This document shows, in pieces, positions 36,254-46,031 of a DNA stretch of 64,000 nt. Where the stretch lies: contig OZ007511.1 in NCBI GenBank assembly GCA_963931865.1, positions 363,836 through 427,835 on the forward strand, written 5' to 3'. Every line of letters begins with the position of its first letter. Position 1 is the stretch's first letter. Below the pieces are notes generated by a model, which worked only from the letters and a program-made list of their open reading frames with translations, searched no databases and was not told where the DNA came from. A program made the position numbers and the translations under genes. This DNA is from Axinella damicornis. Its lineage: Eukaryota; Porifera; Demospongiae; Axinellida; Axinellidae.

Positions 36254-37320
36254 TGGAACAGCAGGCTAAACAAGCGGCAGTCCAGGAAGAGCAGTCGTCG
36301 TCATCTCAGCAGCAAATCAGTCAAACCCAGCGATCAGTAGTAAGTCCAGTGAATCCTTCCTTGTATCCCCCCCTTACCCCACACACACACATACACACAG
36401 TCCCCCCAACCACTGCGAACAGTGGTGAAGATCCATGCCGCCACGGGACAGAAAACAACAGCAGGCAACGTCCTCACTGCAGTCTGGCAGAGCCCCATGG
36501 AGGTCAAAGGTCAACCAGCAGGTAGAGAAGAGACAGATCTCCCCTCTAGCTTGCAGGTAAGAATTCTCGTCTTCTGCTGTCATGGTCATGGTAACCACGG
36601 AAGGACTTGTACACCACAGGCACTGAAAGATATTCAGGAGAGACACCAAGCAGCTGCCGCCCACCAACCCCCCACCCACAACCAGCCCCCCACCTCCAAC
36701 CAGCCCCCCGCCACCCACCAGCCCCCCACCTCCAACCAGCCCCCCGCCACCCACCAGCCCCCTGCCACCCACCATGCTCCCACCACAGGGGAAAAGAAGT
36801 CTTGGTTCAAGAAACTAGCAACCAGGTGAGTGTACCTACCTGATCACAGTGATGTCATGTGATATAGCTTCCAGATCACATGGATATCATGTGATATAGA
36901 TATATCCCTTATAGCCTCCAGCAGATCAACGCGGGTGGAGCCATCACTGGCCCTCCCAGGCCAACTCCACAGCAACAGAGAAGACAAGCACCAAACAATG
37001 CTTATGAAAAGTATGTGAGCACGCATCTTTGTCCACACCACACTCGCTCTCAACACCACACTCACTCTCAACCTCTCCCGCATATCGTGGTCACTAGCTC
37101 TCAATCCCTCCACACCACACTCATTCTCGATCTCTCTCCCACACTACACAGGAGGGTCGAAGCACTCTACAACAACATAGCTGAGGACGCTGATGAGCTC
37201 TCGTTCCCGAAGGGTGCCATCATGGCTGTGAAGGAGCAGATCAACGAAGAGTGGCTCATCTGTGTCCATGGCAACCAGACCGGGATCGTCCCCATGAACT
37301 ATGTCAAAGTGGTACCCTGA
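26652..37320 (+). CDS. PH / RA-like / RUN / SH3 multidomain protein, RUSC1/2-related
   Basis: Twenty-six exons, all in phase, 1305 aa: 26652-26687, 26808-26900, 27574-27660, 27838-28032, 28944-29024, 29528-29589, 29693-29847, 30164-30246, 30519-30762, 31426-31553, 31672-31792, 32105-32248, 32436-32593, 32990-33169, 33342-33405, 33880-33951, 34053-34413, 34551-34889, 35087-35358, 35482-35658, 35895-36046, 36253-36339, 36401-36556, 36620-36825, 36915-37010, 37152-37320. PH domain about 18-133 (GWRKYFFIVLRDKLQYF ... YWVHALRYIKAYW). Two ubiquitin-fold/RA-like domains about 186-360. A Ser/Pro/Arg-rich middle follows. RUN domain about 868-1068 (HLVRGRFCSALARLLLDGLKP, YYLPTGFLPLTSQ). C-terminal SH3 about 1251-1305 (ALYNNIAEDADELSF, GIVPMNYVKVVP). 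The RUN-SH3 half matches RUSC proteins, which link Rab/Arf traffic and signalling; the PH and RA-like half is not in vertebrate RUSC as I know them. Membrane-adaptor function is inferred. Confidence 0.88.
28735..28920. repeat. Tandem array of hairpin units (4 copies)
   Basis: Four copies of CATAGTGTCGTCCCCAGGCC followed by ACGTGGCCCTGGGACGAGAC, each a small hairpin centred on GGCCACGTGGCC, lie in intron 4 of the PH/RUN/SH3 gene. This is a local amplification of the CTCGTTCCCAGGCC-type hairpin. Every unit holds an E-box CACGTG. Confidence 0.85.
29048..29135. repeat. 88-bp near-perfect palindrome
   Basis: The arms mirror about 29091.5 with a single mismatch in 44 pairs. The centre is GTCGGGGCCCCGAC and the arms contain ACCTTTACCGTTAGGGTACC. 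It is the same family as 784-883. It lies in an intron of the PH/RUN/SH3 gene. Confidence 0.88.
30120..30144. repeat. Poly(C) run near exon 8 acceptor
   Basis: A run of about 25 consecutive C lies roughly 20 bp upstream of the acceptor of the exon at 30164. Length in the assembly is likely approximate. Confidence 0.8.
30785..31345. repeat. 30-bp minisatellite, ~18 copies
   Basis: The unit AGTGAGTGTGAGGGGGTGGG plus TGGGTGTAGG is repeated with only TAGG/TGGG variation, within intron 9 of the PH/RUN/SH3 gene, immediately after the donor at 30763. Because 30 is a multiple of 3, long spurious open frames occur on both strands. The G-rich strand could form quadruplexes. Confidence 0.95.
32665..32987. 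repeat. 24-bp CT-rich minisatellite, ~13 copies
   Basis: The unit CCCCTCCGCCCCTCCTTCCT plus CTCT (or CCCT) is repeated in intron 13 of the PH/RUN/SH3 gene and runs directly into the CCCCCAAG acceptor of exon 14, so the array itself supplies the polypyrimidine tract. Confidence 0.93.
33530..33875 (+). repeat. Duplicated intron segment (copy of 31815-32035) with internal 43-bp triplication
   Basis: Shared blocks include ATGTGTAAACCAACAAA, CAGTGACCATATAAGGT and CCAGTAGATATGTCTCTGAG. The second copy also carries three tandem units of AGTAGATATGTCTCTGAGCA plus GGGGCCGTGAGTCCGGGTTGTC. Both segments precede phase-1 exons (32105 and 33880), which suggests an intragenic duplication. Confidence 0.8.
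36137..36252. repeat. (CA)n microsatellite before exon 22
   Basis: About 115 bp of nearly pure CA runs directly into the acceptor of the exon at 36253. Confidence 0.95.
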
Positions 37321-37590
37321 ATTCTGGTATTGGGGGGTCGGTTCACAAATCAACAGACTTTTCTGCTGCAACTGAAACTTTCAATTCTCAACTTTTGTCT
37401 GCGTATGGTCGTGTTGTGTATAAGCAAATTGTGAGTGGTATACATGTTCATTACACTGCGTGGTACAGTGTGCCTATAATGTTTGTCACTGGTCGTTGTG
37501 TTGTTATTCGTTTTTATTTCTTCGGATTTTGAATTTTGATCTCATAATATGATATTATACCTGTTGCTGCCATCACAGATACACTTTAAC

Positions 37591-39890
37591 TATGAGGGGT
37601 GATCAGTGTCAAAATTACTGTTCATGACGAATGGGTGTGGGTTTTTTTATCTGGAGGGGGTATGCTGCATGAAGAGGGGGTTCACTTTTCAGGAGGAGGG
37701 GGTATATATACTTTTCAGGAGGAGGGGGTATACAATTCATGAAGAGGGGGTATACTTTCACGCTGAGGGGGCACCATTAATTGTTAAGAGGGGGTATACA
37801 CTTCAGGAGGAGGGGGTATACTTTTCAGGAGGAGGGGGTACTTTTCATGAAGAGGGGGTATACTTTCAGGAGGAGGGGGTACTTCTGTTAAGAGGGGGTT
37901 CACTTTTCAGGAGGAGGGGGTACATTTCCGGTATGAACTGGAACTGGCCAGCTAGCTGCCCGGAACTGGCCACCTAGCTGCCCAGACCTGGCCAGCTCGC
38001 TGCCCGGACGTGGCCAGCTCGCTGCCCGGACCTGGCCAGCTCGCTGCCCGGAACTGGCCTGCTCGCTGGCCAGCTCGCTGCCCGGAACTGGCCAGCTCGC
38101 TGCCCGGAACTGGCCAGCTCGCTGCCCGGACCTGGCCAGCTCGCTGCCCGGACCTGGCCAGCTCGCTGCCCGGAACTGGCCAGCTCGCTGCCCGGACCTG
38201 GCCAGTTCGCTGCCCGGAACTGGCCAGCTCGCTGCCCGGAACTGGCCAGCTCGCTGCCCGGACCTGGCCAGCTCGCTGCCCGGAACTGGCCAGCTCGCTG
38301 CCCGGAACTGGCCAGCTCGCTGCCCGGACCTGGCCAGCTCGCTGCCTGGAACTGGCCAGCTCGCTGCCCGGAACTGGCCAGCTTGCTGCCCGGACCTGGC
38401 CAGCTCGCTGCCCGGACCTGGCCAGCTCGCTGCCCGGAACTGGCCAGCTCGCTGCCTGGACCTGGCCAGCTCGCTGCCCGGAACTGGCCAGCTCGCTGCC
38501 CGGAACTGGCCAGCTCCTAGCCCGGAACTGGCCAGCTCCTCATGCTCCTAGCCCGGAACTGGCCAGCTCGCTGCCCGGAACTGGCCAGCTCGCTGCCCGG
38601 AACTGGCCAGCTCCTAGCCCGGAACTGGCCAGCTCCTAGCCCGGAACTGGCCAGCTCCTAGCCCGGAACTGGCCAGCTCGCTGCCCGGAACTGGCCAGCT
38701 CCTAGCCCGGAACTGGCCAGCTCCTAGCCCGGAACTGGCCAGCTCCTAGCCCGGAACTGGCCAGCTCGCTGCCCGGAACTGGCCAGCTCCTAGCCCGGAA
38801 CTGGCCAGCTCCTAGACCGGAACTGGCCAGCTCCTAGACCGGAACTGGCCAGCTCCTAGCCCGGAACTGGCCAGCTCGCTGCCCGGAACTGGCCAGCTCC
38901 TAGCCCGGAACTGGCCAGCTCGCTGCCCGGAACTGGCCAGCTCCTAGCCCGGAACTGGCCAGCTCGCTGCCCGGAACTGGCCAGCTCCTAGCCCGGAACT
39001 GGCCAGCTCGCTGCCCGGAACTGGCCAGCTCCTAGCCCGGATCTGGCCAGCTCGCTGCCCGGAACTGGCCAGCTCCTAGCCCGGATCTGGCCAGCTCGCT
39101 GCCCGGAACTGGCCAGCTCCTAGCCCGGATCTGGCCAGCTCGCTGCCCGGAACTGGCCAGCTCCTAGCCCGGATCTGGCCAGCTCGCTGCCCGGAACTGG
39201 CCAGCTCCTATAGCCCGGATCTGGCCAGCTTGCTGCCCTGAACTGGCCAGCTCCTAGCCCGGAACTGGCCAGCTCGCTGCCCGGAACTGGCCAGCTCGCT
39301 GCCCGGAACTGGCCAGCTCCTAGCCCGGAACTGGCCAGCTCGCTGCCCGGAACTGGCCAGCTCGCTGCCCGGAACTGGCCAGCTCGCTGCCCGGAACTGG
39401 CCAGCTCCTAGCCCGGAACTGGCCAGCTCGCTGCCCGGAACTGGCCAGCTCGCTGCCCGGAACTGGCCAGCTCGCTGCCCGGAACTGGCCAGCTCGCTGC
39501 CCGGAACTGGCCAGCTCGCTGCCCGGAACTGGCCATCTAGCTGCCCGGAACTGGCCAGGCTGAAAAGTGAACCCCCTCTTAACAAAAGTACCCCCTCCTC
39601 CTGAAAAGTGTACCCCCTCTTAACTAAAGTACCCCCTCCTCCTGAAAGTATACCCCCTCTTCATGAAAAGTACCACCTCCTCCTGAAAAGTATATATCTC
39701 CTCCTCCTGAAGTGTATACCCCCTCTTAACAAAAGGTACCCCCTCCGCGTGAAAGTATACCCCCTCTTCATGAATTGTACCCCCTCCTCCTGAAAAGTGC
39801 ACCCCCTCTTCATGCAGCATAACCCCTCCAGATCAAAAACCCACACCCATTCGTCATGAACAGTAATTTTGACACTGATCACCCCTCATA
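37591..39890. mobile_element. 2.3-kb foldback-type non-autonomous transposon with 6-bp target duplication
   Basis: The element begins TATGAGGGGTGATCAGTGTC and ends with its exact reverse complement. It is flanked by the direct repeat TTTAAC (37585-37590 and 39891-39896). The inverted arms are about 340 bp (37591-37935 and 39552-39890) and are themselves built of repeated AGGAGGGGGTA / TACCCCCTCCT units. The core is a 22-bp satellite (separate entry). No transposase frame is seen. Long, internally repetitive inverted arms resemble Foldback/Galileo elements, but a 6-bp duplication is not their usual length, so the superfamily is open. It lies between the PH/RUN/SH3 gene and COX7C. Confidence 0.88.
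37932..39556. repeat. 22-bp satellite core of the foldback element, ~73 copies
   Basis: The unit GCTGCCCGGAACTGGCCAGC plus TC has a variant CTAGCCCGGAACTGGCCAGC plus TC. The left third is almost all the GCTGC form with occasional CGGACC; in the centre and right the two forms alternate irregularly and CGGATC variants appear, indicating higher-order expansion. Each unit contains the palindrome CTGGCCAG. Open frames across it are an artefact of 3 x 22 = 66. Confidence 0.95.
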
Positions 39891-40154
39891 TTTAACCACA
39901 CCCACAAAACAGAACATGCTTTCATAATTTGTAGGTTTTCTTTAGACCCACAAGGGCTACTTGCAATGAGAAAAATGCTGTTAATTATAATAGTAATCGG
40001 GTGTGCTCTAATTGGAATAATTTATCCATTCAGGGACAGGTACGTTACAGCACATAACAAAGTCCCTATATAGCACTGGTCCAGCTATCACTGCTGGTAG
40101 AGTCAGCTACAACATATACACTGTCTAGTGGTGCTGAGTCTGGTGTGGCCCGGC

Positions 40155-40727
40155 CTAGGACCGCTTCTTTCTGATTTGGAACCAGGTCATGATGAATGGC
40201 AGAGAGAACGCAAAGCTTGCTGTGAACATCATCGAGAAGAAGAGCCTTGGTTTATTCTTGGTTTGGAACGGGACCGTCTAGAAGGCAAATGGCAGTGTGA
40301 AATGAGAGACCATTGCTGACTTTACGCTAATCCAAATGCAATCACAAACCAAATCAGAATTCTCATAACTTTCACTGGTGTAACCATGGCAGCGAATACA
40401 AGGGGTGGTCACTTATGTGCAAATGCGGTCACAAACATTATGTGACTGACCAAAAACCACCTGTACAGCTCTTATTTGAGTGATCATCCCTTGGAATAAG
40501 CTTGAGCTGACACTCCAAATGGTGCACATCTGAGCTACAGCTACTGAAACTGTACCACGTGTACCCTAGTGATGTGAGACAGAACACTTGCCCATCCGAT
40601 CTGACCGACTTACCCCTCCAGGTACGTTTACTTCTACGTGCCCTGAACGAAGTGGGAGCACTCTTGATCGCGAGAGAAGGGATAAATTTCGTGTAAACAG
40701 CCTCAAAATCTTCTCAGCCTCCGCCAT
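40155..40727 (-). CDS. COX7C: Cytochrome c oxidase subunit 7C
   Basis: This is a small nuclear-encoded single-span subunit of respiratory complex IV. Two exons: 40727-40614 and 40277-40155, phase 0 at the junction, 78 aa. An N-terminal mitochondrial presequence (LRLFTRNLSLLSRSR) is followed by the family core around GGTVPFQTKNKPRLFF and the membrane helix FSMMFTASFAFSLPFIMTWF, ending in a basic tail RKKRS. This parallels the vertebrate order of presequence, GxNLPF motif, helix and basic end. The start context CAAGATGGCGGAGGC also matches a YY1 site, common at start codons of mitochondrial genes in animals. An in-frame Met nine codons upstream is possible but less likely. It is divergent from the AKAP7-like gene. 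Confidence 0.85.
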
Positions 40728-40873
40728 CTTGCTTGCTCTGTTGTGCCAACTCAAAGTTCAAAGTGCAGTGCTCTTGACACACGTGATCATCCATCTGCAA
40801 ACTAATGACGTCATTGTCATGAACAAAGTAGAGTCTAAAGCCAAGTCTACTGAAACGTTTTCTGAGGACAGCC
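40728..40873. promoter_or_regulatory. 146-bp divergent promoter with CRE, COX7C/AKAP7-like
   Basis: The spacer between the two start codons contains a perfect palindromic cAMP-response element TGACGTCA at 40806-40813. The YY1-like AAGATGGCGG overlaps the COX7C start. Regulation by CREB/ATF and YY1 is inferred from the motifs. Confidence 0.65.
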
Positions 40874-43800
40874 ATGAATCAAGGTATACGTGATAGATAA
40901 TAGACAATGTCACGCTAAATACACAGCATCCGAACACAGATTTGGTCCATGCGACATAAGACCCAACAAACAGCACACTATATCTGTTGACTGACGTAGC
41001 TATATGCAGATAATACGCCATCAGCATGCAGTGTACACTCCTTGCTCTTCTCACGTGGCCATACCCTGTTCCGAATGGGGTCTGACTGCACCAAAATAAT
41101 TCCTTACAGGCCATGCTAGCCTCGTTCCCAGGCCCAAGAGGAACTGGGAACGAGGCTAAGGCCATGCATATTTTAATACATTTCCACAGAACCCTGCGGT
41201 GAATCTATTACTACAAGTCCGGACGACTCTTGTAGCGGAGAGAAGCGAAACACCGGGCCTGCCACACCCTCTTGGACTGCTGTACCATCATCTGCTTTTC
41301 TTGTCCGTAAACCCATCCCACGAAAGCCGATCATTGCTGCCAAATTTGGCAACTTTCCTGCTAGTGCTATGCGAATAGTATCAACTGACTTGCATAGCAA
41401 CAAAGCTTACTCTACAGAAGATGGCAGCGGCTTGGTGCTAGGGTTGCGCTCTAATGCCCGAGGACCCCCAAAAATAGAAAGGGAAGAGAGATTGGAAGCT
41501 GGAAATGATTGCCTTGTTGCCAGGCCTCCATCCTGTTCTCCCGCTGTAAGTCAGCCGACTGCTAACACCAGAGCCTCAGGTACAGGGAAGCTTGCTTTCA
41601 AATGGACCCCAACTAGAGTTGAGGGAAGTGCATCCTCAACAAAGTCTCCTTCGCGTGCCATTAAGGTTTTCTCTCCCAAACCTGTGGATGACGTTAGCTC
41701 CACTCCCCAGGTACAATCTTCTGACCATGCTAGTGGTGATCCTATGCTTGGCAAATGTTTTGTCCTGGAGACGGATGCCACTGCTGTTGTACACCAGTCT
41801 GTGATATCCAGAAGTCCTTCTGGCGACACGTTGAGAGAATGTGTTTCTAAGCAAATGGCTTCAGAGGAAGAGGGTGGAGCTTCGGGTGAAGACGTTGAAC
41901 CCTCTGAAGGAAGGGGTAGAACTCTATTGCCAATGGATACTGATGTTGAAAGTGCTTTGCTCAAGACAGAGCCTAAAGATGACGAGCTGATTGCAGAACA
42001 GCAGCTTTTAGAAGAGTACGACCCAAGTTTCTTGTTCACAATGGACGTCGAAGGACTTTTACCTGAAAACCAACAGAAGCAAAAATCCAGAAAGCGCAAA
42101 AAGTCACATGGAATCTCAGATAGCAGCAGTAACCCAGTTCTGGTTCCAGGTGGCGGTGTTGTGAAATTCAAGAAATGGGGGCACAGTAGACTAAAGAAAG
42201 TAGCCGCAAGAGAAAAGCGAATGAGTGAGAGCAAGACATCTTACAATAAATCTGACAGTACTGAAAGATCAAAAAAGCCCCTTCCAAATGCATTTGTTTC
42301 TGTCCGGATCCCATCTGCTGAGATCAGAGATAAACTGGGAGAGATTCAGGAGGCTATGGTTGCTCACGACAAGAAACTGCAGTCTACACTGGTTTCCCTT
42401 GATCGCCTCCACCTGACACTGTTTGTCATCAGACTGGAGGGTGAGGCGGAGGTGGAGAGGTAATGGCTGATTTTTAATTTTTAATTCCCCTTATAAGTGA
42501 TTTACCAGCTAGCAAGGGCCTAGGGAAGGTAGAACCTATTTAAACCAGTTCCCCCGGGACCAACGGCTTAATGTCCCTCTAGAGGACAGGACGTTAAATC
42601 CCTTCTTCTCAATTTTGGGGTTAAGGCCGAGTACACACTCAAAGAGAAAGAAAACGCCTGGGACCTCTGTGTCCACGTCCAGCACTTTGCCTAGTGTAGT
42701 ATGTACATAGCCTCATTCCCAGGCTCTCCCACTTGCGAAGCGACGAAAAGCTGGCTGGGAACGAGGCTAGTAGGCACACAATGTATATCCACTGTCTGAT
42801 CCGGATTTTTCCTCATGAGGAAAGTCACAAACATCATTGTATCTAAGCATGTGAATGAGATATGAAGCTGGGGATTACGCCATTTTGATCAGCAGGAAAA
42901 GAGCTTTCAAATGATGTCCTTTACATGATTTTTAATGTCAGTCACATTTTTGCCAAAAATCGCACTCATCCAAAGGCTATAATCCATGGTTTTTCATGAA
43001 TTTTGGTCAAAATTCAACCTACAGCAAAATGGACGTCATATGAAAGCTCCATTCATGCTGATCACAACAGTGCAAATCCCAGCCTCATATCTCTTTCCTA
43101 GCCTGAGATACCTAGCATAGAGATAAAGAAATCTACATGTTTCTGCATGGGAAAGACTTGTTTTTCATTGCAGGGCGAGGGTGGCTCTTCTGGAAGCAAC
43201 CCGGGAAGTGACTGCTGAGTTGAAGCTGCTCTCCTCTCCCATTGTGTTGGAGTTTGGAGGAGTGGGTAGCTTCTCGAGGAGAGTTGTCTTTGCATCTGTC
43301 AAGGAGGGCCCGGCCAAGGAGAGGCTTACCTCTGCTGCTGGTCAGAGCCAAGTAACACAATAGACTTGCAGCTTCATACCCTCCCAGGTTCTCCGGTTTC
43401 ATCATTGCCAACTGCTTGTTTGTAGTCCCCCACACCTCTTCCTCAGGTGTATGGTGAAACTGAAAATACAAGAACTAGCATCATTCCACTTCCAGTACAA
43501 CCATTCCATTCACAATGCCAAACCGTTCCATTCACAAGGCTCTGAATGGGGTCTTCCATTTTTCATAGTAGAACAAACTTAGCTCTATCGTACATGTTGT
43601 AAGCTACTCTATCATAAACTTCCTTTCTTTCATTGCAGATATGGTGCAGTCGATCTTCAGAACACATGGGATCTGCAGTACTGATGGAAGGCCGTTTAGT
43701 CCCCACCTAACTATTGCCAAAATATCAAAATCTTCCTGGAGGGAGAGAATCTACAGTATTGATAAACAGGTCTATTCTGAGTTCACAGATGCTGAACTTG

Positions 43801-43925
43801 GCAGTGAGGTGGTGATGGGTCTGGAGCTCCTCTCGATGGTGGGACCAGCTGCCGTCGATGGCTACTACCACTGTTTACAGCGATACTCCTTCGAAGAGAC
43901 GTCAGCAGCTCTAAATGTGCAATAA
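40874..43925 (+). CDS. AKAP7-like protein with C-terminal 2H phosphoesterase (AKAP7-NLS) domain
   Basis: Four exons: 40874-40883, 41190-42459, 43174-43340, 43639-43925; 577 aa. The start in the 10-nt first exon (GCCATGAATCAAG) is chosen because it is the only upstream ATG that keeps phase with the long open exon 2; the longer frame beginning at 40819 would hit a stop after splicing. Residues about 1-350 are acidic/Ser-rich and unlike anything I recognise, ending in a strong nuclear-localisation-like QKQKSRKRKKSHG. The last ~230 residues carry the two H-x-T motifs of 2H phosphoesterases (RLHLTLFV and SPHLTIAK) and VDGYYHC, as in AKAP7/AKAP18. Family members bind AMP or act on 2',5'-oligonucleotides. 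No clear PKA-anchoring helix was found at the C-terminus. Confidence 0.8.
41117..41160. repeat. Dispersed hairpin repeat in AKAP7-like intron 1
   Basis: CTAGCCTCGTTCCCAGG and its inverse CTGGGAACGAGGCTA are separated by a short loop, just upstream of the exon 2 acceptor. It is a member of the CTCGTTCCCAGGCC family. Confidence 0.85.
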
Positions 43926-44426
43926 GCCTTGTTCCCAGGCTGTCGTGCCAGGCCTGGGAGCGAGGCTGTCGTACCAGGCCTGGGAGTGAGGCTGTCGTGC
44001 CAGGCCTGGGAGAGAGGCTGAGTGCACGTCACGTGAATCACTCCGAGTAAAGTCCTGGGTATAGGACTTCCACTATCCACATAACACTGGCTATACATAT
44101 ATTTTCTCTGCAGATATGTACATGGCATCATTGTTGTATATTGGGTGTTTGACTTATGCCAGAATTAGTTTGTTCATAGCTTGCAGACTGTGCCTGCAGC
44201 AGGCTACATGGCCAAAATCCTGTGCTTCAGCTTGCATGTGGCATGAAGTTTCAATTAACTTGCAGATATTGCAGCAGGAACTCTTCTCACTATAATACGA
44301 CCCCAAATCAACTTGCAGATCAACAGTCAGTTTTGTGTTCATGTAAGTTTGAGAGTGCATGAAAGTGGCCATTTACAAGACCATGATGATGATCGTGAGG
44401 ATGTTGTGTGTGCATCAAAACCAGTC
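43926..44426. other. Convergent spacer AKAP7-like/SRP19 with tandem hairpin repeats
   Basis: The first 95 bp contain three tandem CAGGCCTGGGAGNGAGGCTG units of the CTCGTTCCCAGGCC family, starting right at the AKAP7-like stop, so they are probably transcribed in its 3' UTR. The remainder has three scattered AACTTGCAGAT-type repeats and no gene. Confidence 0.6.
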
Positions 44427-45901
44427 TCATCTCCCCTTCCTCCCCTTCTTTCTCTTGCTGCCAGCCCCTCCTTGGCTGGTCCCGCCCCCTTGGGCTCCAC
44501 CCCCACCACTGCTGGCCTCAGCACCACCACCTGATCGAGTTTGTCGAGATTTCAGCTTTGGTATCATCTCACCCAGCATGAGGAACAGTTCACGTTCTGT
44601 GTGTGTGTGTGACATGTGATGAGTATGTTGGTTTTGTGTGATGAGTGTGTGTGTGTTGTTTGTGTGTGTATGTGTGATGAGTGTGTGTGTAACGTGTGAT
44701 GAGTGCGTGTGTTGAGTGTGAGTGTGTTGTTTGTGTGTTGTTTGTGTGTGTGTGCATGTGACATGTGTTGAGTGTGTATGTGTGACGTGTGTTGAATGTG
44801 TATGTGTGACGTGTGTTGAGTGTGTATGTGTGACGTGTGTTGAGTGTGAGTGTATATGTGTTGTTTGTGTGTGACGTGTGTTGAGTGCATGTGTGACGTG
44901 TGTTGAGTGAGAGTGTATGTGTTGTTTGTGTATGTGTGTTGTTTTTGGGTGTGTGTATGTGTGTACATGAATACCGTACGTATACGTACTTGTGGTGATG
45001 CTTTCATGACAAGGCTTGCCCTCCTCGTCTCTCAGCTGCACCTTGACCCTGCCGGAGTGGATGAAATCTCTCATTTGTTCTCGAGGGTACACCTTCCCCT
45101 CCACCTCAGCGTTCAGACCCTGACTGACACACACATCACAAATCTCGGCACACAGGGGATTGGCGGTAGCTTTGTCTTTGGGGATTCTTCTCCCCTCTTG
45201 GAGGGTCTTTCTGGCATTGATGTACGCAGGGTAGACGCATACCCACCTGTACGAGGAGGGACAGAGAGAGAGGGTGTGTAGCGGGGGGGGGGGGGGGGGG
45301 GGAGGGAGGGAGACAGGTGCGAATGGAACACATCAGTCTACAGATGGATTCAGCCAGGTACAATGCTATGATATTCTAATGGTAAAGAGGAGGGAATTCC
45401 CAAGGGGAGGTCGCGCCCATAGACTCTGCATGCAGTCACAGCCGCAACTATGACCACTATTTTGCACGGCTTGACAGTTGACCGCGCTGGTTTTCGAGGC
45501 TTTACCCATTGACTTTGCAATACTATATGAGGGCCAGACTCCACCCCAGTCTCGCAGGGCCAGACTCCACCCCTTCCTTGGTACATGTATACAGGTTGAC
45601 GTTGTCAATGTACCTCAACCTTACTATCATCAGACGTTCATGCATGAGCACTGTGAAGGAGATGTGTTGTCAATTAGTAGCCTACAAAATGCCTTCATCT
45701 GCTGCTTTCCACTTGAAACATGACACATTGGACCATGGAGTGCATGACCTCTGTATTGGATGATGAAAGTTTCCCCCAACACTTACAAAATAGCTACTAT
45801 TTACTTCACAGACTGAAGAGAAGGGAATGGCACCAATACCTCTTCTTGTCGTCCGGGGACAAGCCCTCGTACGGGTTGGCAACAGGTACAGGCGCTGCCA
45901 T
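44427..45901 (-). CDS. SRP19: Signal recognition particle 19 kDa protein
   Basis: SRP19 binds SRP RNA helix 6/8 tetraloops and promotes SRP54 loading during SRP assembly. Three exons: 45901-45840, 45246-44990, 44596-44427, all phases fit, 162 aa (human 144). Exon 1 encodes the variable N-terminus ending SPDDKKR. Exon 2 carries the core WVCVYPAYINARKTLQEGRR and GRVKVQLRDEEGKPC. Exon 3 has EMIPKLKSRQTR and then a Gly/Ser-rich stretch ending in a basic KRKKGRKGR tail, as in other SRP19 proteins. The Gly-rich insert makes it longer than the human protein. Intron 2 is almost entirely TG-rich repeat. It is divergent from the CCDC89-like gene, start codons 130 bp apart. Confidence 0.95.
44597..44960. 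repeat. GT-rich cryptic minisatellite, SRP19 intron 2
   Basis: Imperfect units of TGTGACGTGTGTTGAGTGTG alternate with TGTTTGTGTGTG. It ends in the exon 3 acceptor (CACACACACAG on the minus strand). Confidence 0.88.
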
Positions 45902-46031
45902 TCTTCCGATCCTGAGTTCCACCGACTAAATGTTCTAAAATTGCGAACGAAAAGGTTTCGTTTTCCAGCAAAGAAGGTGGAGCTGAGCTGCATCAGGAGT
46001 CCGGCATACCTGCTTAGCTACTGATCTTGAG
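45902..46031. promoter_or_regulatory. 130-bp divergent promoter SRP19/CCDC89-like
   Basis: This is the spacer between two opposite start codons. I see no TATA box or other motif I would trust. It is annotated by position. Confidence 0.5.

Noticed and set aside
38010..38639. 209-codon open frame rich in Leu/Pro/Ala/Trp
   Set aside because: It arises from the 22-bp satellite (three units make 66 bp). It has no start context and lies inside the foldback element.
40819..40883. Longer first exon of the AKAP7-like gene starting at 40819
   Set aside because: Splicing from the GT at 40884 to 41190 in that phase gives an immediate stop; the ATG at 40874 keeps the frame open.
44427..45134. 235-codon unspliced frame spanning SRP19 exons 2-3
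   Set aside because: The middle is TG/CA repeat encoding His-Thr runs; splicing 44990 to 44596 restores the SRP19 core (SITT joined to KRELFLML).
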